64,000 nt of DNA, taken from NCBI GenBank assembly GCA_964019655.1, contig CAXHTR010000003.1, positions 1 through 64,000 on the forward strand. The letters run 5' to 3'. The translations under genes were made by a program, and so were the position numbers. This document shows positions 1-9,440 of this stretch, one piece after another. This stretch comes from Perkinsela sp. pyNocScin1 (Eukaryota; Euglenozoa; Kinetoplastea; Prokinetoplastida; Perkinselidae). The notes beneath the pieces are model-generated. The model ran no database searches, had not been told where the DNA came from, and saw only the letters and a program-made list of their open reading frames with translations. Each line of letters opens with the position of its first letter. The stretch's first letter is position 1.

Positions 1-1323
1 CGTCGCTTGCACCGTCTTGGTCACTACCGGCTGCATGCGGCAGGCCACAGTACAGTCGTGGATAAGCGCGTAGAGAGCGCGAGCGCTCGAGTCCTCTACT
101 GGTATGGTTGAGGGCAGCGCATTCATGTCCGTGGGGCGAATGGCCTCGTGTGCGCCCTCCGCGTTCGAGGACGCACGGCGCACCTTCTTGCCAGTGAAGC
201 ACATGTCCTCACCGAACTTTTTCGAAATGTACGACGCGAGTTTCACCTCAAAGTCCTCCGCGAGGCGCTCAGAGTCAGAGCGCGGGTACGTGATGAGACC
301 CTTTGTGAAAAGCGTCTGCGCGGCATTTGTCACGGCGTCGCCCTTCATCTTCAAAATCCGCGATGCTGTTTCGATGAGTGTCACCATGGTGAACGGCGCG
401 TTGGAGGTCTTGGACTTCGCCGTTTCCTTCACAGTGAGACGCGTGGGGTTTGTACCAAGAATCATCGCCGCGAGCTCCTCGCGCTTGCTTGCACAGGTTT
501 TTTCCTCTGCGTAGCTCTCGGCGTGCGCATCGCACAACGCACCTTTGAGCTTTCCGAGAGACGTATTCGCTTTTTTCACAGCGATTTGCGGCTCAATCGA
601 GTACGAGTACGTAACACCACGTTTCTCGTACTCTTGAATGGCGGCCTCGCGGCGGTGGATGAGGAGGAGCGCGGGCGTCTGGACGCGCCCAATTGATCTG
701 CACTTTTCGTTGTGCATCATCAGCGCCGTGCTCGCTGTAAAGCCGAACATTCTGTCAAGGATGTGCCGCGCGAGGGCGCTCTCAACGAGGTTGGTGTCAA
801 TAAAGTCTGGCTGGCGCTTCGTGAAGCCTTCCGTGATGGCCGTATTCGTCATCGCGTAAAAATAGGCACGCGAGAATCGCGCAGCGAGGTTTTTCGGGAA
901 GAGCGCATCCTTGATGTGCGCCGCGATGAGCTCACCCTCACGATCAGGGTCAGAGGCAAGGACGATCTCCGATATGAGCGGGTGGCTGATAGCCTCGCGT
1001 AGGCTGGAAATCGTCTCGCGCTTGTCGTCCATGAGCTGCCATTTGACGTTAAAGCGCTCGTTGAGGCGTATGTCCGCAATCTCCATGAAGTGCCCGAGCG
1101 TCGCAAGGACTCTGACGCGCACCGGCGTGACAGACGCCTTTTCGACGAGCGGGCGAAGGTAGCTCTCGATGAGCTTTATTTTGTTCGGGGACTCAACAAT
1201 GACGAGAACAGTGGAGGCTGTGGGCTTGAAGGCGGGTGGGGTGGCCTTCGGCTTGGCCACTGCTTTCGGTCCGAAGAGGACGGCGCGAGCACTGAAAAGG
1301 TGGGGCAGGCTCTGCACAAACAT
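1..1323 (-). CDS. TOPIAmt: Mitochondrial DNA topoisomerase IA, partial (C-terminus beyond window edge)
   Basis: Reading the minus strand from an ATG at 1323 gives 441 codons without a stop, running off the window. The protein is a type IA (bacterial TopA-like) topoisomerase, which relaxes DNA through a 5'-phosphotyrosine link. Visible marks are the N-terminal TOPRIM start VIVESPNK (about residue 42), the acidic triad SDPDREGEL (about 121), GRVQTPAL (about 213) and the catalytic-tyrosine motif LITYPRSDSERL (about 345), then EGAHEAIRPTD. The first ~20 residues are hydrophobic and basic without acids, which suits a mitochondrial presequence. In trypanosomes the mitochondrial IA enzyme resolves late theta intermediates of kinetoplast minicircles; that role is inferred here. 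A nuclear Top3 is less likely because of the bacterial-like spacing and presequence. This stretch looks more GC-rich than most of the window. Confidence 0.88.
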   Translation of the reverse strand, partial: MFVQSLPHLFSARAVLFGPKAVAKPKATPPAFKPTASTVLVIVESPNKIKLIESYLRPLVEKASVTPVRVRVLATLGHFMEIADIRLNERFNVKWQLMDDKRETISSLREAISHPLISEIVLASDPDREGELIAAHIKDALFPKNLAARFSRAYFYAMTNTAITEGFTKRQPDFIDTNLVESALARHILDRMFGFTASTALMMHNEKCRSIGRVQTPALLLIHRREAAIQEYEKRGVTYSYSIEPQIAVKKANTSLGKLKGALCDAHAESYAEEKTCASKREELAAMILGTNPTRLTVKETAKSKTSNAPFTMVTLIETASRILKMKGDAVTNAAQTLFTKGLITYPRSDSERLAEDFEVKLASYISKKFGEDMCFTGKKVRRASSNAEGAHEAIRPTDMNALPSTIPVEDSSARALYALIHDCTVACRMQPVVTKTVQAT

Positions 1324-1390
1324 TGTAACTAGAGGAGAATATATGTATTGAAAAATGTGATATATTCCGTACTTGGTGTGATAGAAGATT

Positions 1391-4345
1391 CTACGACAAA
1401 GCATCTGAACGGTGCCCTTCGCGGAATAAACAGCTGTGAATCCATTTGATAGCAGCACGGCATACCCGACGAATCCAAAGCGATTTGTCAGTACCGACGA
1501 GCGAATGCTTTGAAATCAGCTGCTCTTCGTGTCTAAAAATGACGCTTTTGTCTTTGACGGTTGCAGACGTTGCTGATCGATCTGATGGCCGCACGCTCCA
1601 GGTGCTGGTACGATTCATGCAGTGCAGCGAAAGTACGCCGTCGGCTGAATATGTGAGGGATTCGCACGTGCATTGCGGTGATTGCCATACAGTCTCGACT
1701 GTGGTGAAGTTCGTGTTCCATTGAAAGAGCTTCAGTCCATCTGTACCGACGAATAGTGCGCAGTCCTCGCCGAGGAGCGCCTCGCCAGGATAGAGCGATT
1801 CCCCGCAGTGAATCTGAAAGTGATTTTTTTGCCTTTGCGAATATCTTTCACGAGCATTTTCTGTTTGTTCATCAAAGGTGATTTCGCCGGCAATGCTATC
1901 GAAAGCTCTCGTCGCGTACAGCGCGATTGAGTTTTGTTGTGTGGGCACGAGGAACCGTGCAGGCTGGTCATATTGGCTCCGGTACGAACCGAGAAGCCGT
2001 CCATCGCTATCTGTGAAGTGCGCGCAACCATCCATATCAAAGGCAAGCGAGTGTACTGGGCGACTGAATCGTTTGGTGAAGCACACGCTGCTCGCGTGCG
2101 GACAGAAGCGAATTTCTCCACTCTGTGTGATCGACATTTCAGTTTCGTCTGATAATAGGGCTTCTCCTCTTGAAAGGGTCTCACCCAGCTCAAGAAACGC
2201 GTTTGACGCACTGCGACGGAAATGCATGTGCGTGGCGAAAGCCCCAGGGTGGAAGAGAGAAAAACTACTGCTGTCAATATGACGATGAACAACGAGTGCA
2301 GAAGGAATGCAAGACGCGCTTTCTGCATCTCTAGCAGACGTTATTTTTTTCAGATTCAAGCTGGTTGTTCCTCGATCACTTATACGAAACTGTGCAGTTT
2401 CGCCTCCTAATCCTGTAGCGTTCGATGCTGAGAAGGTTACACTGACATTGTTTGCGTCGTGCGTGTCGAACACAATAGATACTGTCATCCAAGCACCTCG
2501 CACGAGCGTCGTGCTTACGTACGAGCTGCGTCGCGTGGCATCAAGCTCTGCGAACCGAAACACTCCCTCACTCTCGTCCAGTGCACCCGTTGGCCTGCGC
2601 TCCAGCGCTTCGTCTATCAAGGCTGTTAGATCTGTGCTCGTCAGGAAACCGCGCCGTTCGCTCTCACGTACGTGTGCGAGGACACCCTTAGGAAATTTAA
2701 TAGACAGCTGCTTTGGCGCACGAACACGGTAAACTGAGACTCTGAGGATCTCGGGCAGACATTCTTTATTGAAAAGCTTGCGCGACCCTATCCGCAGGTA
2801 GACGAGACCACCGACATAGAAATGAATGTGTCCATGAATTTCAAGAAAAGAGATGCCACCAGAGTCTGCGCGCAGGAAAGTCATCGCCGTTCCGCTCGCA
2901 ATACTCAGCACGGGCCCACCGACACGATTGATATCAATAGTGATAATGGGCTGCAGCATGATACGTACTGCACCCGTGAGCTGTGGATGGAACGCCGGTG
3001 GCGTCCATTGTGATTTTTGAAACGTCCAGTCTGATGCGCGCCCTTTTGAGGACTGTATGCGCGCAGTGGTTGTTAGTGTGCAGTTTCGAAGTGTGCTTTG
3101 GTAGCGAAAGCCGACGCAGCTTTTCATAGATTCGCACTTCTGGGCACATTCGTGGACGCTCATGTCTGTAATGCTCGGGCCGGTGAGCGTTGCGAATGTA
3201 TGGCCGAGAAGTATTTTGAAATCTTGCGGGACTGCCACAAAGTTTGCCGTGCCAACGCGCGTAAGACCTGTTTGCTGCGTATATTCGACACCTGCTTCGA
3301 AGGAACCACCATGAATTGTCGTGAGTTTCAGAGGCGTTATGACATTCACGAGTGCAAGCACGCGGAGATCGAGGCGAACCTTCGGTTGGATCTCGAAAGG
3401 TATGCCACCAATTGTTACGTACAGCGGCTTCCACGCATAGCTCCCGATGGTGCGTTTAAGCTTTGTGTAGTAAAAATCGAGTCGCAGCTCAGGAGACATT
3501 GCGAATAATGCCGTCCCTTCGATAACAACGGTAAGGCGTTGGAGCTGATATTCATCGATTTTCAGTTGAAAGCGCACGGAAGGGAAGATTGTGATGTTGC
3601 ACGATGAGCACATCCATCGGAAAAAATTCTGTCGCCGCAGCGGCCGGTTCGGGAATGCAATGTGCCATGGCTTCGTCGGACGAATCAGCTTTGTCGGGCC
3701 CGATGAGTACGAAGCCAGGGCTTTCGGGGTTTGAGAGCAGTTGCCAGTTGCTGCTGACTGTGGCGAGATAGAACTGGCAAACCAGTCAAAAAAGCCCTTG
3801 CGTATAGGCTCGTCTGCGCTCTGGACCATGCACGTTGAAGCGTTATCTCTCGCAAAGAAATCTTCCGGATGCATTAAGTCAAGAATGTTCGACTGAAAAT
3901 CGACTTGAGCATCCCGAAAGACGTCCGTCGGTGACACTGCCTCACCTGCGATGGTGACTGCAGGCTCTTCATCAAGCGGCTCTATGGAGTCCAGGCGGAG
4001 AAGAAATGGTTTACCAGTTATGCTGCAGTACTTTGCATGGTGTGAGAAGACAATCGCTCCCGGTGCCAGCGTACGCAGGAATGGGTAAAATTCCTCGTAC
4101 GATTTAAAGTAGATTGTAACGTTGGTCTCACTGTGGCGGACGAAAACTGCCCCCTTGACCTCGATATATCGGCTGTCTGGGCATTTTGTGACATTGTAGT
4201 TGAGCCTTGTGAACTGTTCAGAATCATCCGATTTAAAGATGTAGCTATGCGTATGGCTGCGGCGATCCCCGTGCTCGATGTCTTGCTGGGCGGAAGAAAT
4301 AGAGTATATTAGGGCAAGGGTACTGAAGCTAAAGAGTAAACTCAT
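1391..4345 (-). CDS. Large secreted protein with apple/PAN-like and bulb-lectin-like regions
   Basis: The protein has 984 residues. It starts with a clear signal peptide (residues 1-19, LLFSFSTLALIYSISS) and has no later membrane segment that I can see, so it is probably secreted or lumenal. It carries many N-x-S/T sites. Residues about 385-445 form a cysteine cluster, HECAQKCESMKSCVGFRY, followed by NCTL, which is the pattern of a PAN/apple domain (C-x3-C then CxGF). Two C-terminal stretches, about 710-790 and 850-910, repeat the pattern GE-x-L-x-x-GEALL and read like bulb-type (D-mannose-binding) lectin units, the second with DGLKLFQW. Function is unknown; carbohydrate or protein binding in the secretory pathway or at the surface is inferred. 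I do not recognise an ortholog. Confidence 0.75.
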   Translation of the reverse strand: MSLLFSFSTLALIYSISSAQQDIEHGDRRSHTHSYIFKSDDSEQFTRLNYNVTKCPDSRYIEVKGAVFVRHSETNVTIYFKSYEEFYPFLRTLAPGAIVFSHHAKYCSITGKPFLLRLDSIEPLDEEPAVTIAGEAVSPTDVFRDAQVDFQSNILDLMHPEDFFARDNASTCMVQSADEPIRKGFFDWFASSISPQSAATGNCSQTPKALASYSSGPTKLIRPTKPWHIAFPNRPLRRQNFFRWMCSSCNITIFPSVRFQLKIDEYQLQRLTVVIEGTALFAMSPELRLDFYYTKLKRTIGSYAWKPLYVTIGGIPFEIQPKVRLDLRVLALVNVITPLKLTTIHGGSFEAGVEYTQQTGLTRVGTANFVAVPQDFKILLGHTFATLTGPSITDMSVHECAQKCESMKSCVGFRYQSTLRNCTLTTTARIQSSKGRASDWTFQKSQWTPPAFHPQLTGAVRIMLQPIITIDINRVGGPVLSIASGTAMTFLRADSGGISFLEIHGHIHFYVGGLVYLRIGSRKLFNKECLPEILRVSVYRVRAPKQLSIKFPKGVLAHVRESERRGFLTSTDLTALIDEALERRPTGALDESEGVFRFAELDATRRSSYVSTTLVRGAWMTVSIVFDTHDANNVSVTFSASNATGLGGETAQFRISDRGTTSLNLKKITSARDAESASCIPSALVVHRHIDSSSFSLFHPGAFATHMHFRRSASNAFLELGETLSRGEALLSDETEMSITQSGEIRFCPHASSVCFTKRFSRPVHSLAFDMDGCAHFTDSDGRLLGSYRSQYDQPARFLVPTQQNSIALYATRAFDSIAGEITFDEQTENARERYSQRQKNHFQIHCGESLYPGEALLGEDCALFVGTDGLKLFQWNTNFTTVETVWQSPQCTCESLTYSADGVLSLHCMNRTSTWSVRPSDRSATSATVKDKSVIFRHEEQLISKHSLVGTDKSLWIRRVCRAAIKWIHSCLFREGHRSDALS

Positions 4346-4632
4346 TTCGCTAAGCTATCTTCGGTTTTAAGGGGCATTAGTATTTTAAGGGACGCTGTCT
4401 TCTGCATGATGCGCCTCTGTGTTTTGAATAGTAGAAAGATATAGAGTTAAGATCAAGACCTTGGATAATTTATGTCATTAACACTGGCTGATCGAGTGAT
4501 TGCAATTTCGTACTCCCTGTTCAACGCGTCGGGCAAAATTCTGGATATATCTCTGCTTTGAACACCTTTGCACGAAATACAACACAATTATGTAATGCAT
4601 GCCATGGTTAAAGCGTGCTTCAACTCGTAAAT

Positions 4633-6195
4633 CTACGCCGCTTTATCCCTTTTCATCCATAGTAACACGCTATTTGTCAATGTGCTAGCTACAGCGCTCA
4701 TCTTTGACTCTGCAGCGTGCTGTGAGCCAAATTTTACCTTCCTCATCTGACTCTCAAGAAACTTTTTTTTAATCAGCTCGATGCGAGCGCGCTCGTGCTC
4801 AATGAGGTCCTCAGTCGGCTTCTCGCCTTCAATACGCCGCGAGTCCTCCTCGAGATGCTTGATGGCAAAGAGCGGATCGCTGATCTGGCTGTCGAGTGTA
4901 TGCGATGCGAGCGCGAAGTTCTGTTGAATGATCTTCGCCCGCTGAGCATCCACGATACGTGCACAGTTCTCTTTTCCAAAGGGATCTTTTACTGCAAACG
5001 AGAAAAAAGGTGGCGAGGCACGCGAAGCATTGTGATCAGTCCATCCGAGGTGCTCTTTCTTCATATTGAGACTTGTAACATTCACAACGTCGGTATCGTA
5101 CTTGAAAATATGCGCGTAGTAATTGATGAAGTGGTAGTACAAGTAGCCGATGTCTTCCACATCTGTATTCTGTTGGCGTAGAGGAACATAAGCGGGCTCT
5201 TTCGGGAGGAGAAGTGGCTCAACAAACTCAGCTGCCGGGTTCAAGGGTTGAATTCGACCTGCTTGTTGGAGAAAGTGCACGAGCATGACGGTGTAGCAGT
5301 ATGACGCAAGGAAACCGTCGATCGAGGAGATATTACCGCAGTTCTTACCCCAGCGACGGAGCGCGAGTAGCAGATGCCTCGCGCCGGGATATTCAAGCAG
5401 CGCCTTACGCATGACATTCGTGTTTTGTGCACCCATGGAATTAAAGCAGATGTCGAAAGGGAATCGGAACAGCTCCGGGCCATCACGTGAGTCTGCAGGC
5501 TGTCGCATGACAATGTCAATATTTTCGTGTTTTTTTGTTGTTGCCATAGCGGCAACAGCGTCACTTGTGGACTCAAAAGTGATGCGCACGGAGATAAAGC
5601 GCTTTGACCACTGGAACTCTAATGCCTGACCGAAGCGATTTCGGAGACGCTGGGTAAAGGACTGGCTCTCCGCTGCGATTAGTTCCCGTGCAAATGTGAA
5701 TGAAACTCGCCTACTTTCAATAGTTGGCACTGAAGCCGGTCGAATGTTTGCCGTTCGATCACACCGGATGATCGGCACGAATGCGCGTGGAATGGCCATC
5801 GGGCGCAGTCCCATCCTGCGAAACCCCTTCGCAATATTTTGAACGATGAGGGACGCCTCCTCGTGACAGGGCTCAACGTCTGCAACTGCGCAAAAGTCTA
5901 AGTCGCCGGAGACTTCATAGAAGCCGAGTGAGCTAACACCACCGAAGAAGAAAACACTCAGGTCGTACCCTATTGAGTTGATCATTTGTTCAATCTGTCG
6001 GCGCGCTTCGAGACAATCATCGTAGGCTACCTTTCCAGCATCTTTGAATGCATTGTCCTTGACAATTTGACTGCCGAGAACCTTGAAAAATCGGCTGCCA
6101 AGGGGTGGCATGTTTGGGCACTTGTCTGTGAGTAAATGCTCCCACTCGATACGCTTTGTGGGAATAGCGCGGCGAAAAACCGTTCTGTGGATCAT
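4633..6195 (-). CDS. Mitochondrial non-canonical poly(A) polymerase / TUTase (KPAP1-like)
   Basis: This 520-residue protein is a DNA polymerase beta-superfamily nucleotidyltransferase that adds A or U to RNA 3' ends. The signature GGVSSLGFYEVSGDLDF at residues 85-101 supplies the glycine-serine turn and the metal-binding D98 and D100. The third aspartate is probably D248 in FPFDICFN. The roughly 150-residue gap between D100 and D248 matches the inserted middle domain of kinetoplastid TUTases and KPAPs. A PAP-associated domain follows (GNISSIDGFLASYC, about 295-310). The N-terminus is basic with few acids, consistent with mitochondrial import. The length is close to trypanosome KPAP1, which makes the A-tails of mitochondrial mRNAs. 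RET1 is much longer. A vs U specificity cannot be decided by eye. Confidence 0.83.
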   Translation of the reverse strand: MIHRTVFRRAIPTKRIEWEHLLTDKCPNMPPLGSRFFKVLGSQIVKDNAFKDAGKVAYDDCLEARRQIEQMINSIGYDLSVFFFGGVSSLGFYEVSGDLDFCAVADVEPCHEEASLIVQNIAKGFRRMGLRPMAIPRAFVPIIRCDRTANIRPASVPTIESRRVSFTFARELIAAESQSFTQRLRNRFGQALEFQWSKRFISVRITFESTSDAVAAMATTKKHENIDIVMRQPADSRDGPELFRFPFDICFNSMGAQNTNVMRKALLEYPGARHLLLALRRWGKNCGNISSIDGFLASYCYTVMLVHFLQQAGRIQPLNPAAEFVEPLLLPKEPAYVPLRQQNTDVEDIGYLYYHFINYYAHIFKYDTDVVNVTSLNMKKEHLGWTDHNASRASPPFFSFAVKDPFGKENCARIVDAQRAKIIQQNFALASHTLDSQISDPLFAIKHLEEDSRRIEGEKPTEDLIEHERARIELIKKKFLESQMRKVKFGSQHAAESKMSAVASTLTNSVLLWMKRDKAA

Positions 6196-6274
6196 TGTAC
6201 CCAGTTGAAATCAGAGTAATACAGATAATACGGAATAATATTTTTCGCTCAAACCCCGCTTTGATGCTTTAAGT

Positions 6275-7474
6275 TTAAGTATCCGTAATTGATACAAGGG
6301 TATGGTAGCAGTGTTCTATAGCTACAGTCAGCATATGCAAGACCTCAGCGTGTCCCTGCACTATTTTCTGTGAACCTTGGCTGCTGTTCGAAATTGCACG
6401 TAGCCTTGCAAGGATGAAAAACACTTCTTGGCTCACGGAGCCCCACGCATCGTAAATGTCCAGACGTCGCTGAATACTCTTGGCCTGTGCATCGCGGAAT
6501 GCAGTATTATCGGTATAAGCGTTATTGATACTATCCGCATCATTCGCTTTGTTTTCAGCTGATATGCCGATCGCCTGAAGATTCTTTAAGTCGGCTTGAG
6601 CATCTTTGCCTAGATTTATAAGCGATTCTTTAATGACATTACGAACTCCCATGAAAGTTTTCTTTATTTGGCCTATATTCTTATCCTTGGCGCACACTTT
6701 CTCTATGAATGAATCGATAAGTTGTGTGAGCACTCGAAGTGCATGCTCATGCTCATCGAGCTCAGAAACAACAACGTGGTACGATTGGAACGAAGCTTCA
6801 CTCCCCTCTGAAGACGCATGAAGAGTGCGCAAGCACCGGGTGAATGTTTTTCCCTCAAATATTTCCCGATGGTCTTCCAGAGACGATGATTTTTCAGCAA
6901 ATTCAAGAAAATCTTTGCTCTGCCGAAACATCATCGCCTTTACCTCACGGACAAAGTGTGCTCTATTGAAAGCAACCTGCACATGCGTGCTTTGGTTCTG
7001 ATTGAATATATTAACTGACGAAGACCCTAAGCCTGGTGTCGTGTTATTGACAGATCCGAAAAGCAAGGGGCCTGAGGATGAGAGTAGACCAGTGCCTGGG
7101 CCAGATGCCAAGCTCTTTCCTGTTTGAAAAGTGCTTCCAGTGTTTCCCAAAGTGGGCTGTGCCGTGAATGTATTTGACATACCCATGGTCGCTTGGGAAG
7201 AAAACGTATTTGGTTGCGCAGCAGTCGACAGAGAAGCGAAAGTGCTCGGCTTAGTAACATTACCAAAGCCAGGGGTGACCCCACTCGTACCTTGAAAAGA
7301 AAATCCCTGTCCTTGCTGATGTGCACTCTGTACAGCCGGCTGCCCAAATGGGTTCTTGACCTCAGGCTTACTTCCGATGCCGAACGATTGATTTGACTTC
7401 GATTGTGAGTCACCGATCGTCCAGGAAAGCCCCCCAGACTTCGCTTTCTGATCTCCAAATACGTTTGTTACCAT
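6275..7474 (-). CDS. FG-repeat nucleoporin, Nup62-like
   Basis: The first ~165 residues are Ser/Thr/Gly/Gln-rich with scattered phenylalanine-glycine pairs (SFGIG, NPFGQ, PGFGN, LLFGS), the disordered FG type that lines the nuclear pore channel. The remaining ~230 residues are charged and helical, including a stretch (SELDEHEHALRVLTQLIDSF) like the C-terminal coiled-coil domain of the Nsp1/Nup62 group, which assembles the central channel complex. The frame is open to an upstream ATG at 7510, but that adds a hydrophobic 12-residue leader out of place on a nucleoporin and lies 30 bases from the LC8 stop. I chose the ATG at 7474 (399 residues). Nup54 or Nup58 homology is possible. Confidence 0.72.
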   Translation of the reverse strand: MVTNVFGDQKAKSGGLSWTIGDSQSKSNQSFGIGSKPEVKNPFGQPAVQSAHQQGQGFSFQGTSGVTPGFGNVTKPSTFASLSTAAQPNTFSSQATMGMSNTFTAQPTLGNTGSTFQTGKSLASGPGTGLLSSSGPLLFGSVNNTTPGLGSSSVNIFNQNQSTHVQVAFNRAHFVREVKAMMFRQSKDFLEFAEKSSSLEDHREIFEGKTFTRCLRTLHASSEGSEASFQSYHVVVSELDEHEHALRVLTQLIDSFIEKVCAKDKNIGQIKKTFMGVRNVIKESLINLGKDAQADLKNLQAIGISAENKANDADSINNAYTDNTAFRDAQAKSIQRRLDIYDAWGSVSQEVFFILARLRAISNSSQGSQKIVQGHAEVLHMLTVAIEHCYHTLVSITDT

Positions 7475-7540
7475 TAGAAAAGTACAAAGCTTCATAATGA
7501 AGTAAATCATGGATTAGCTCAACCATTTCAGTTCTAGACC

Positions 7541-7816
7541 CTACCCTGTCCGAAAGAGCAGAATGGAGATATCATGCACATTTATGTACATAAAAGTCCC
7601 TTCCTCATGACTGATAAACGAGCCAAAGTTGCGACCGACGATGCAGTGCCAGGTCGATCCATAAATCTCATCAAAGCGCTCTTTGATGTGCATAGCTATC
7701 TCGCGCTGGACAGAAAATTGCTCTAGAGCGCTTTTAGCGACTTCGATCACTGCTTTTTGAAGATCTTGGGGCATATCTGTGCTATGCACTTGAAACAACG
7801 GGCTCGCATCATTCAT
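7541..7816 (-). CDS. DYNLL: Dynein light chain LC8
   Basis: The 91-residue product is a full-length LC8 light chain, the homodimeric hub that binds the dynein intermediate chain and many other partners. The conserved core TWHCIVGRNFGSFISHE at residues 55-71 and the end strand ISILLFRTG match the family closely, and the central helix (VIEVAKSALEQF) is in place. Length equals that of animal LC8 (89 residues). It could serve cytoplasmic or axonemal dynein, or act as a general dimerisation hub. Its stop lies 66 bases from the chosen start of the downstream nucleoporin, and its start lies 44 bases from the upstream gene's stop, which is among the tightest spacings here. Confidence 0.95.
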   Translation of the reverse strand: MNDASPLFQVHSTDMPQDLQKAVIEVAKSALEQFSVQREIAMHIKERFDEIYGSTWHCIVGRNFGSFISHEEGTFMYINVHDISILLFRTG

Positions 7817-7860
7817 TCTAGGTGATAGCTATTTACAATCATACTAATTGATATACGTTT

Positions 7861-9111
7861 TCATATTCTTCGACATGAGCAATACAATGTTCCAAGCGAC
7901 TCTATCCACGCTTGAATTTTCTCGTCACAAACTTTAGAAATATCTGCCTTGTTGTTGATCCATAGCGAAAGTGTCGCTGGTGAAATTCCTATTTGTTCCG
8001 CCATTTCCCGATACGAGAGACTGTGCCTCGTTTTGATTCGCCTGATCATTTCAATGGACTGGGCTCTCCCTTGATCTACAACACTTCGTTTTTCTAGTGA
8101 ACCGAGGACATCATCCACAGTGACAACTTGGTAATAGAATAGCACATCATATTTCGCTTGTAACGTACATTGCTCACGTGATCCCAGGCACTCTATGCAT
8201 GTAGATGGACCAGATCCTATAACGTACTTCCAGATGTACGCCACACGTCTTTGTGAGCTACGCGAATGCTCGCGGATATAACGCCTAATGCGTGACTCTG
8301 AGAAAACAAGTCTATGCTTTTTCGCATATCGGTCACTTTTCTTTGCGTATATCTGGGCAGTATCGGTGGGAATACCAAGAAACTTCCAGACATATATTGC
8401 TTGATTGATATCAGCAGATTCCTGCGCAGCTTTTCGGAATTCTGGAACTACTTGATAACATGCTTTGTGCTTCCAGACAGCTTTACTATGTATTTGTGAC
8501 GACCTACAATGGCAAAAATCAAAGCCCATTTTGGGTATCGGGTCTGCACGATGCAAAGGCATTTTCATTCTGTACGCAAGGCCATCATAGCTGATTTCGG
8601 ATGGATGCGTCTTGACTAGCGGGATGCTTGAGAGGCGTGGACAGCCAAAGATACCTACATTCATTGCGATCGCTGCAAGCATGAATGTAGGCTTGATGAG
8701 CTGTAGTGTGATAAAGGTGCAATCATCACTTACAACTGCATCCCATGCATTTGCAGAGAGCGAAAAGATAAAATTCCTTGGAGACCTGGTTGTTTCCCAT
8801 TCTATGAAGTGATAAATCGCAATCTCTTTGCGCGATAGACATGCGACGTTCTGGGCTTCTAGTTTTTGCCTTGATCGATTGAAGGTCACGATTCGTAGCG
8901 AAAATTTTGTATGGTTTCCTTCCGAGCCGCTCGCGCTCCTGGTCCCTGTGCATCGCTTACCATCGCACAGATAAACGCTCACTTGCACTGTCTCAGTATA
9001 GAACTTTTCATACAGATGAAACACATGACCACCAAAAGACACACGATTTCCATATAATGGAACGACACACGCAAAAAGCATACCATGGGTTGGGGTTTTT
9101 GGAGGTGTCAT
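7861..9111 (-). CDS. Unrecognised protein with C-terminal Cro/C1-type helix-turn-helix
   Basis: The product is 416 residues from the ATG at 9111. The frame is open for another 67 codons to 9312, but only TTG is available there as a start. Near the C-terminus (about residues 350-405), SYREMAEQIGISPATLSLWINNK followed by an IQAWIESL helix has the spacing of a lambda-repressor/XRE helix-turn-helix, a fold that usually binds DNA. Preceding it is a basic, cysteine-containing region with CHCRSS (about 210) and CIECLGSREQC (about 320) that could bind metal. The N-terminal ~180 residues look like mixed beta-strand and are unrecognised. No MBF1 features are seen. A DNA-binding role is inference only. 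Confidence 0.7.
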   Translation of the reverse strand: MTPPKTPTHGMLFACVVPLYGNRVSFGGHVFHLYEKFYTETVQVSVYLCDGKRCTGTRSASGSEGNHTKFSLRIVTFNRSRQKLEAQNVACLSRKEIAIYHFIEWETTRSPRNFIFSLSANAWDAVVSDDCTFITLQLIKPTFMLAAIAMNVGIFGCPRLSSIPLVKTHPSEISYDGLAYRMKMPLHRADPIPKMGFDFCHCRSSQIHSKAVWKHKACYQVVPEFRKAAQESADINQAIYVWKFLGIPTDTAQIYAKKSDRYAKKHRLVFSESRIRRYIREHSRSSQRRVAYIWKYVIGSGPSTCIECLGSREQCTLQAKYDVLFYYQVVTVDDVLGSLEKRSVVDQGRAQSIEMIRRIKTRHSLSYREMAEQIGISPATLSLWINNKADISKVCDEKIQAWIESLGTLYCSCRRI

Positions 9112-9440
9112 GTGTGCCTTAAGACGGGGTACGCAACACGACCTTTTGCTATACGTGATACCATTTACTTCATGCCCAGTTTCTTTCTTTGTTGCATTAT
9201 TTGTTGCAACATTCACGATCGAAAAGTGACAGAAGTCAACAGAGTGAAGAAGTGCTTCATAGGCACGGGGATGAAGAGATTCGTACTTCTGCTGAACGGT
9301 ATTGGGTGCCAAAGCTTGACTTCAAGTCGCTGGTCTTGGTTTATTTCAATATAAAATTACCAACCTAAACAAAAAAGTGCTTATCGACGAGTAAAACACT
9401 TCGTATTATGACATGTGCTCTCAGCAGACCATGCAGCTTA
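9112..9440 (-). other. Spacer between eIF3g and the HTH gene
   Basis: This gap of 329 bases holds no recognised gene. Most of it (9112-9312) is an in-frame open extension of the HTH gene lacking any ATG, so it is probably 5' untranslated sequence or intergenic. A moderately pyrimidine-rich run ending in an AG just before 9111 could be the trans-splice acceptor. Confidence 0.4.

Noticed and set aside
148-696. Open frame on the plus strand near the left edge
   Set aside because: It lies antisense to the topoisomerase IA coding region, whose motifs are unmistakable.
9112-9312. 67-codon extension of the HTH protein
   Set aside because: Only a TTG start exists and nothing conserved is seen in the extra part.
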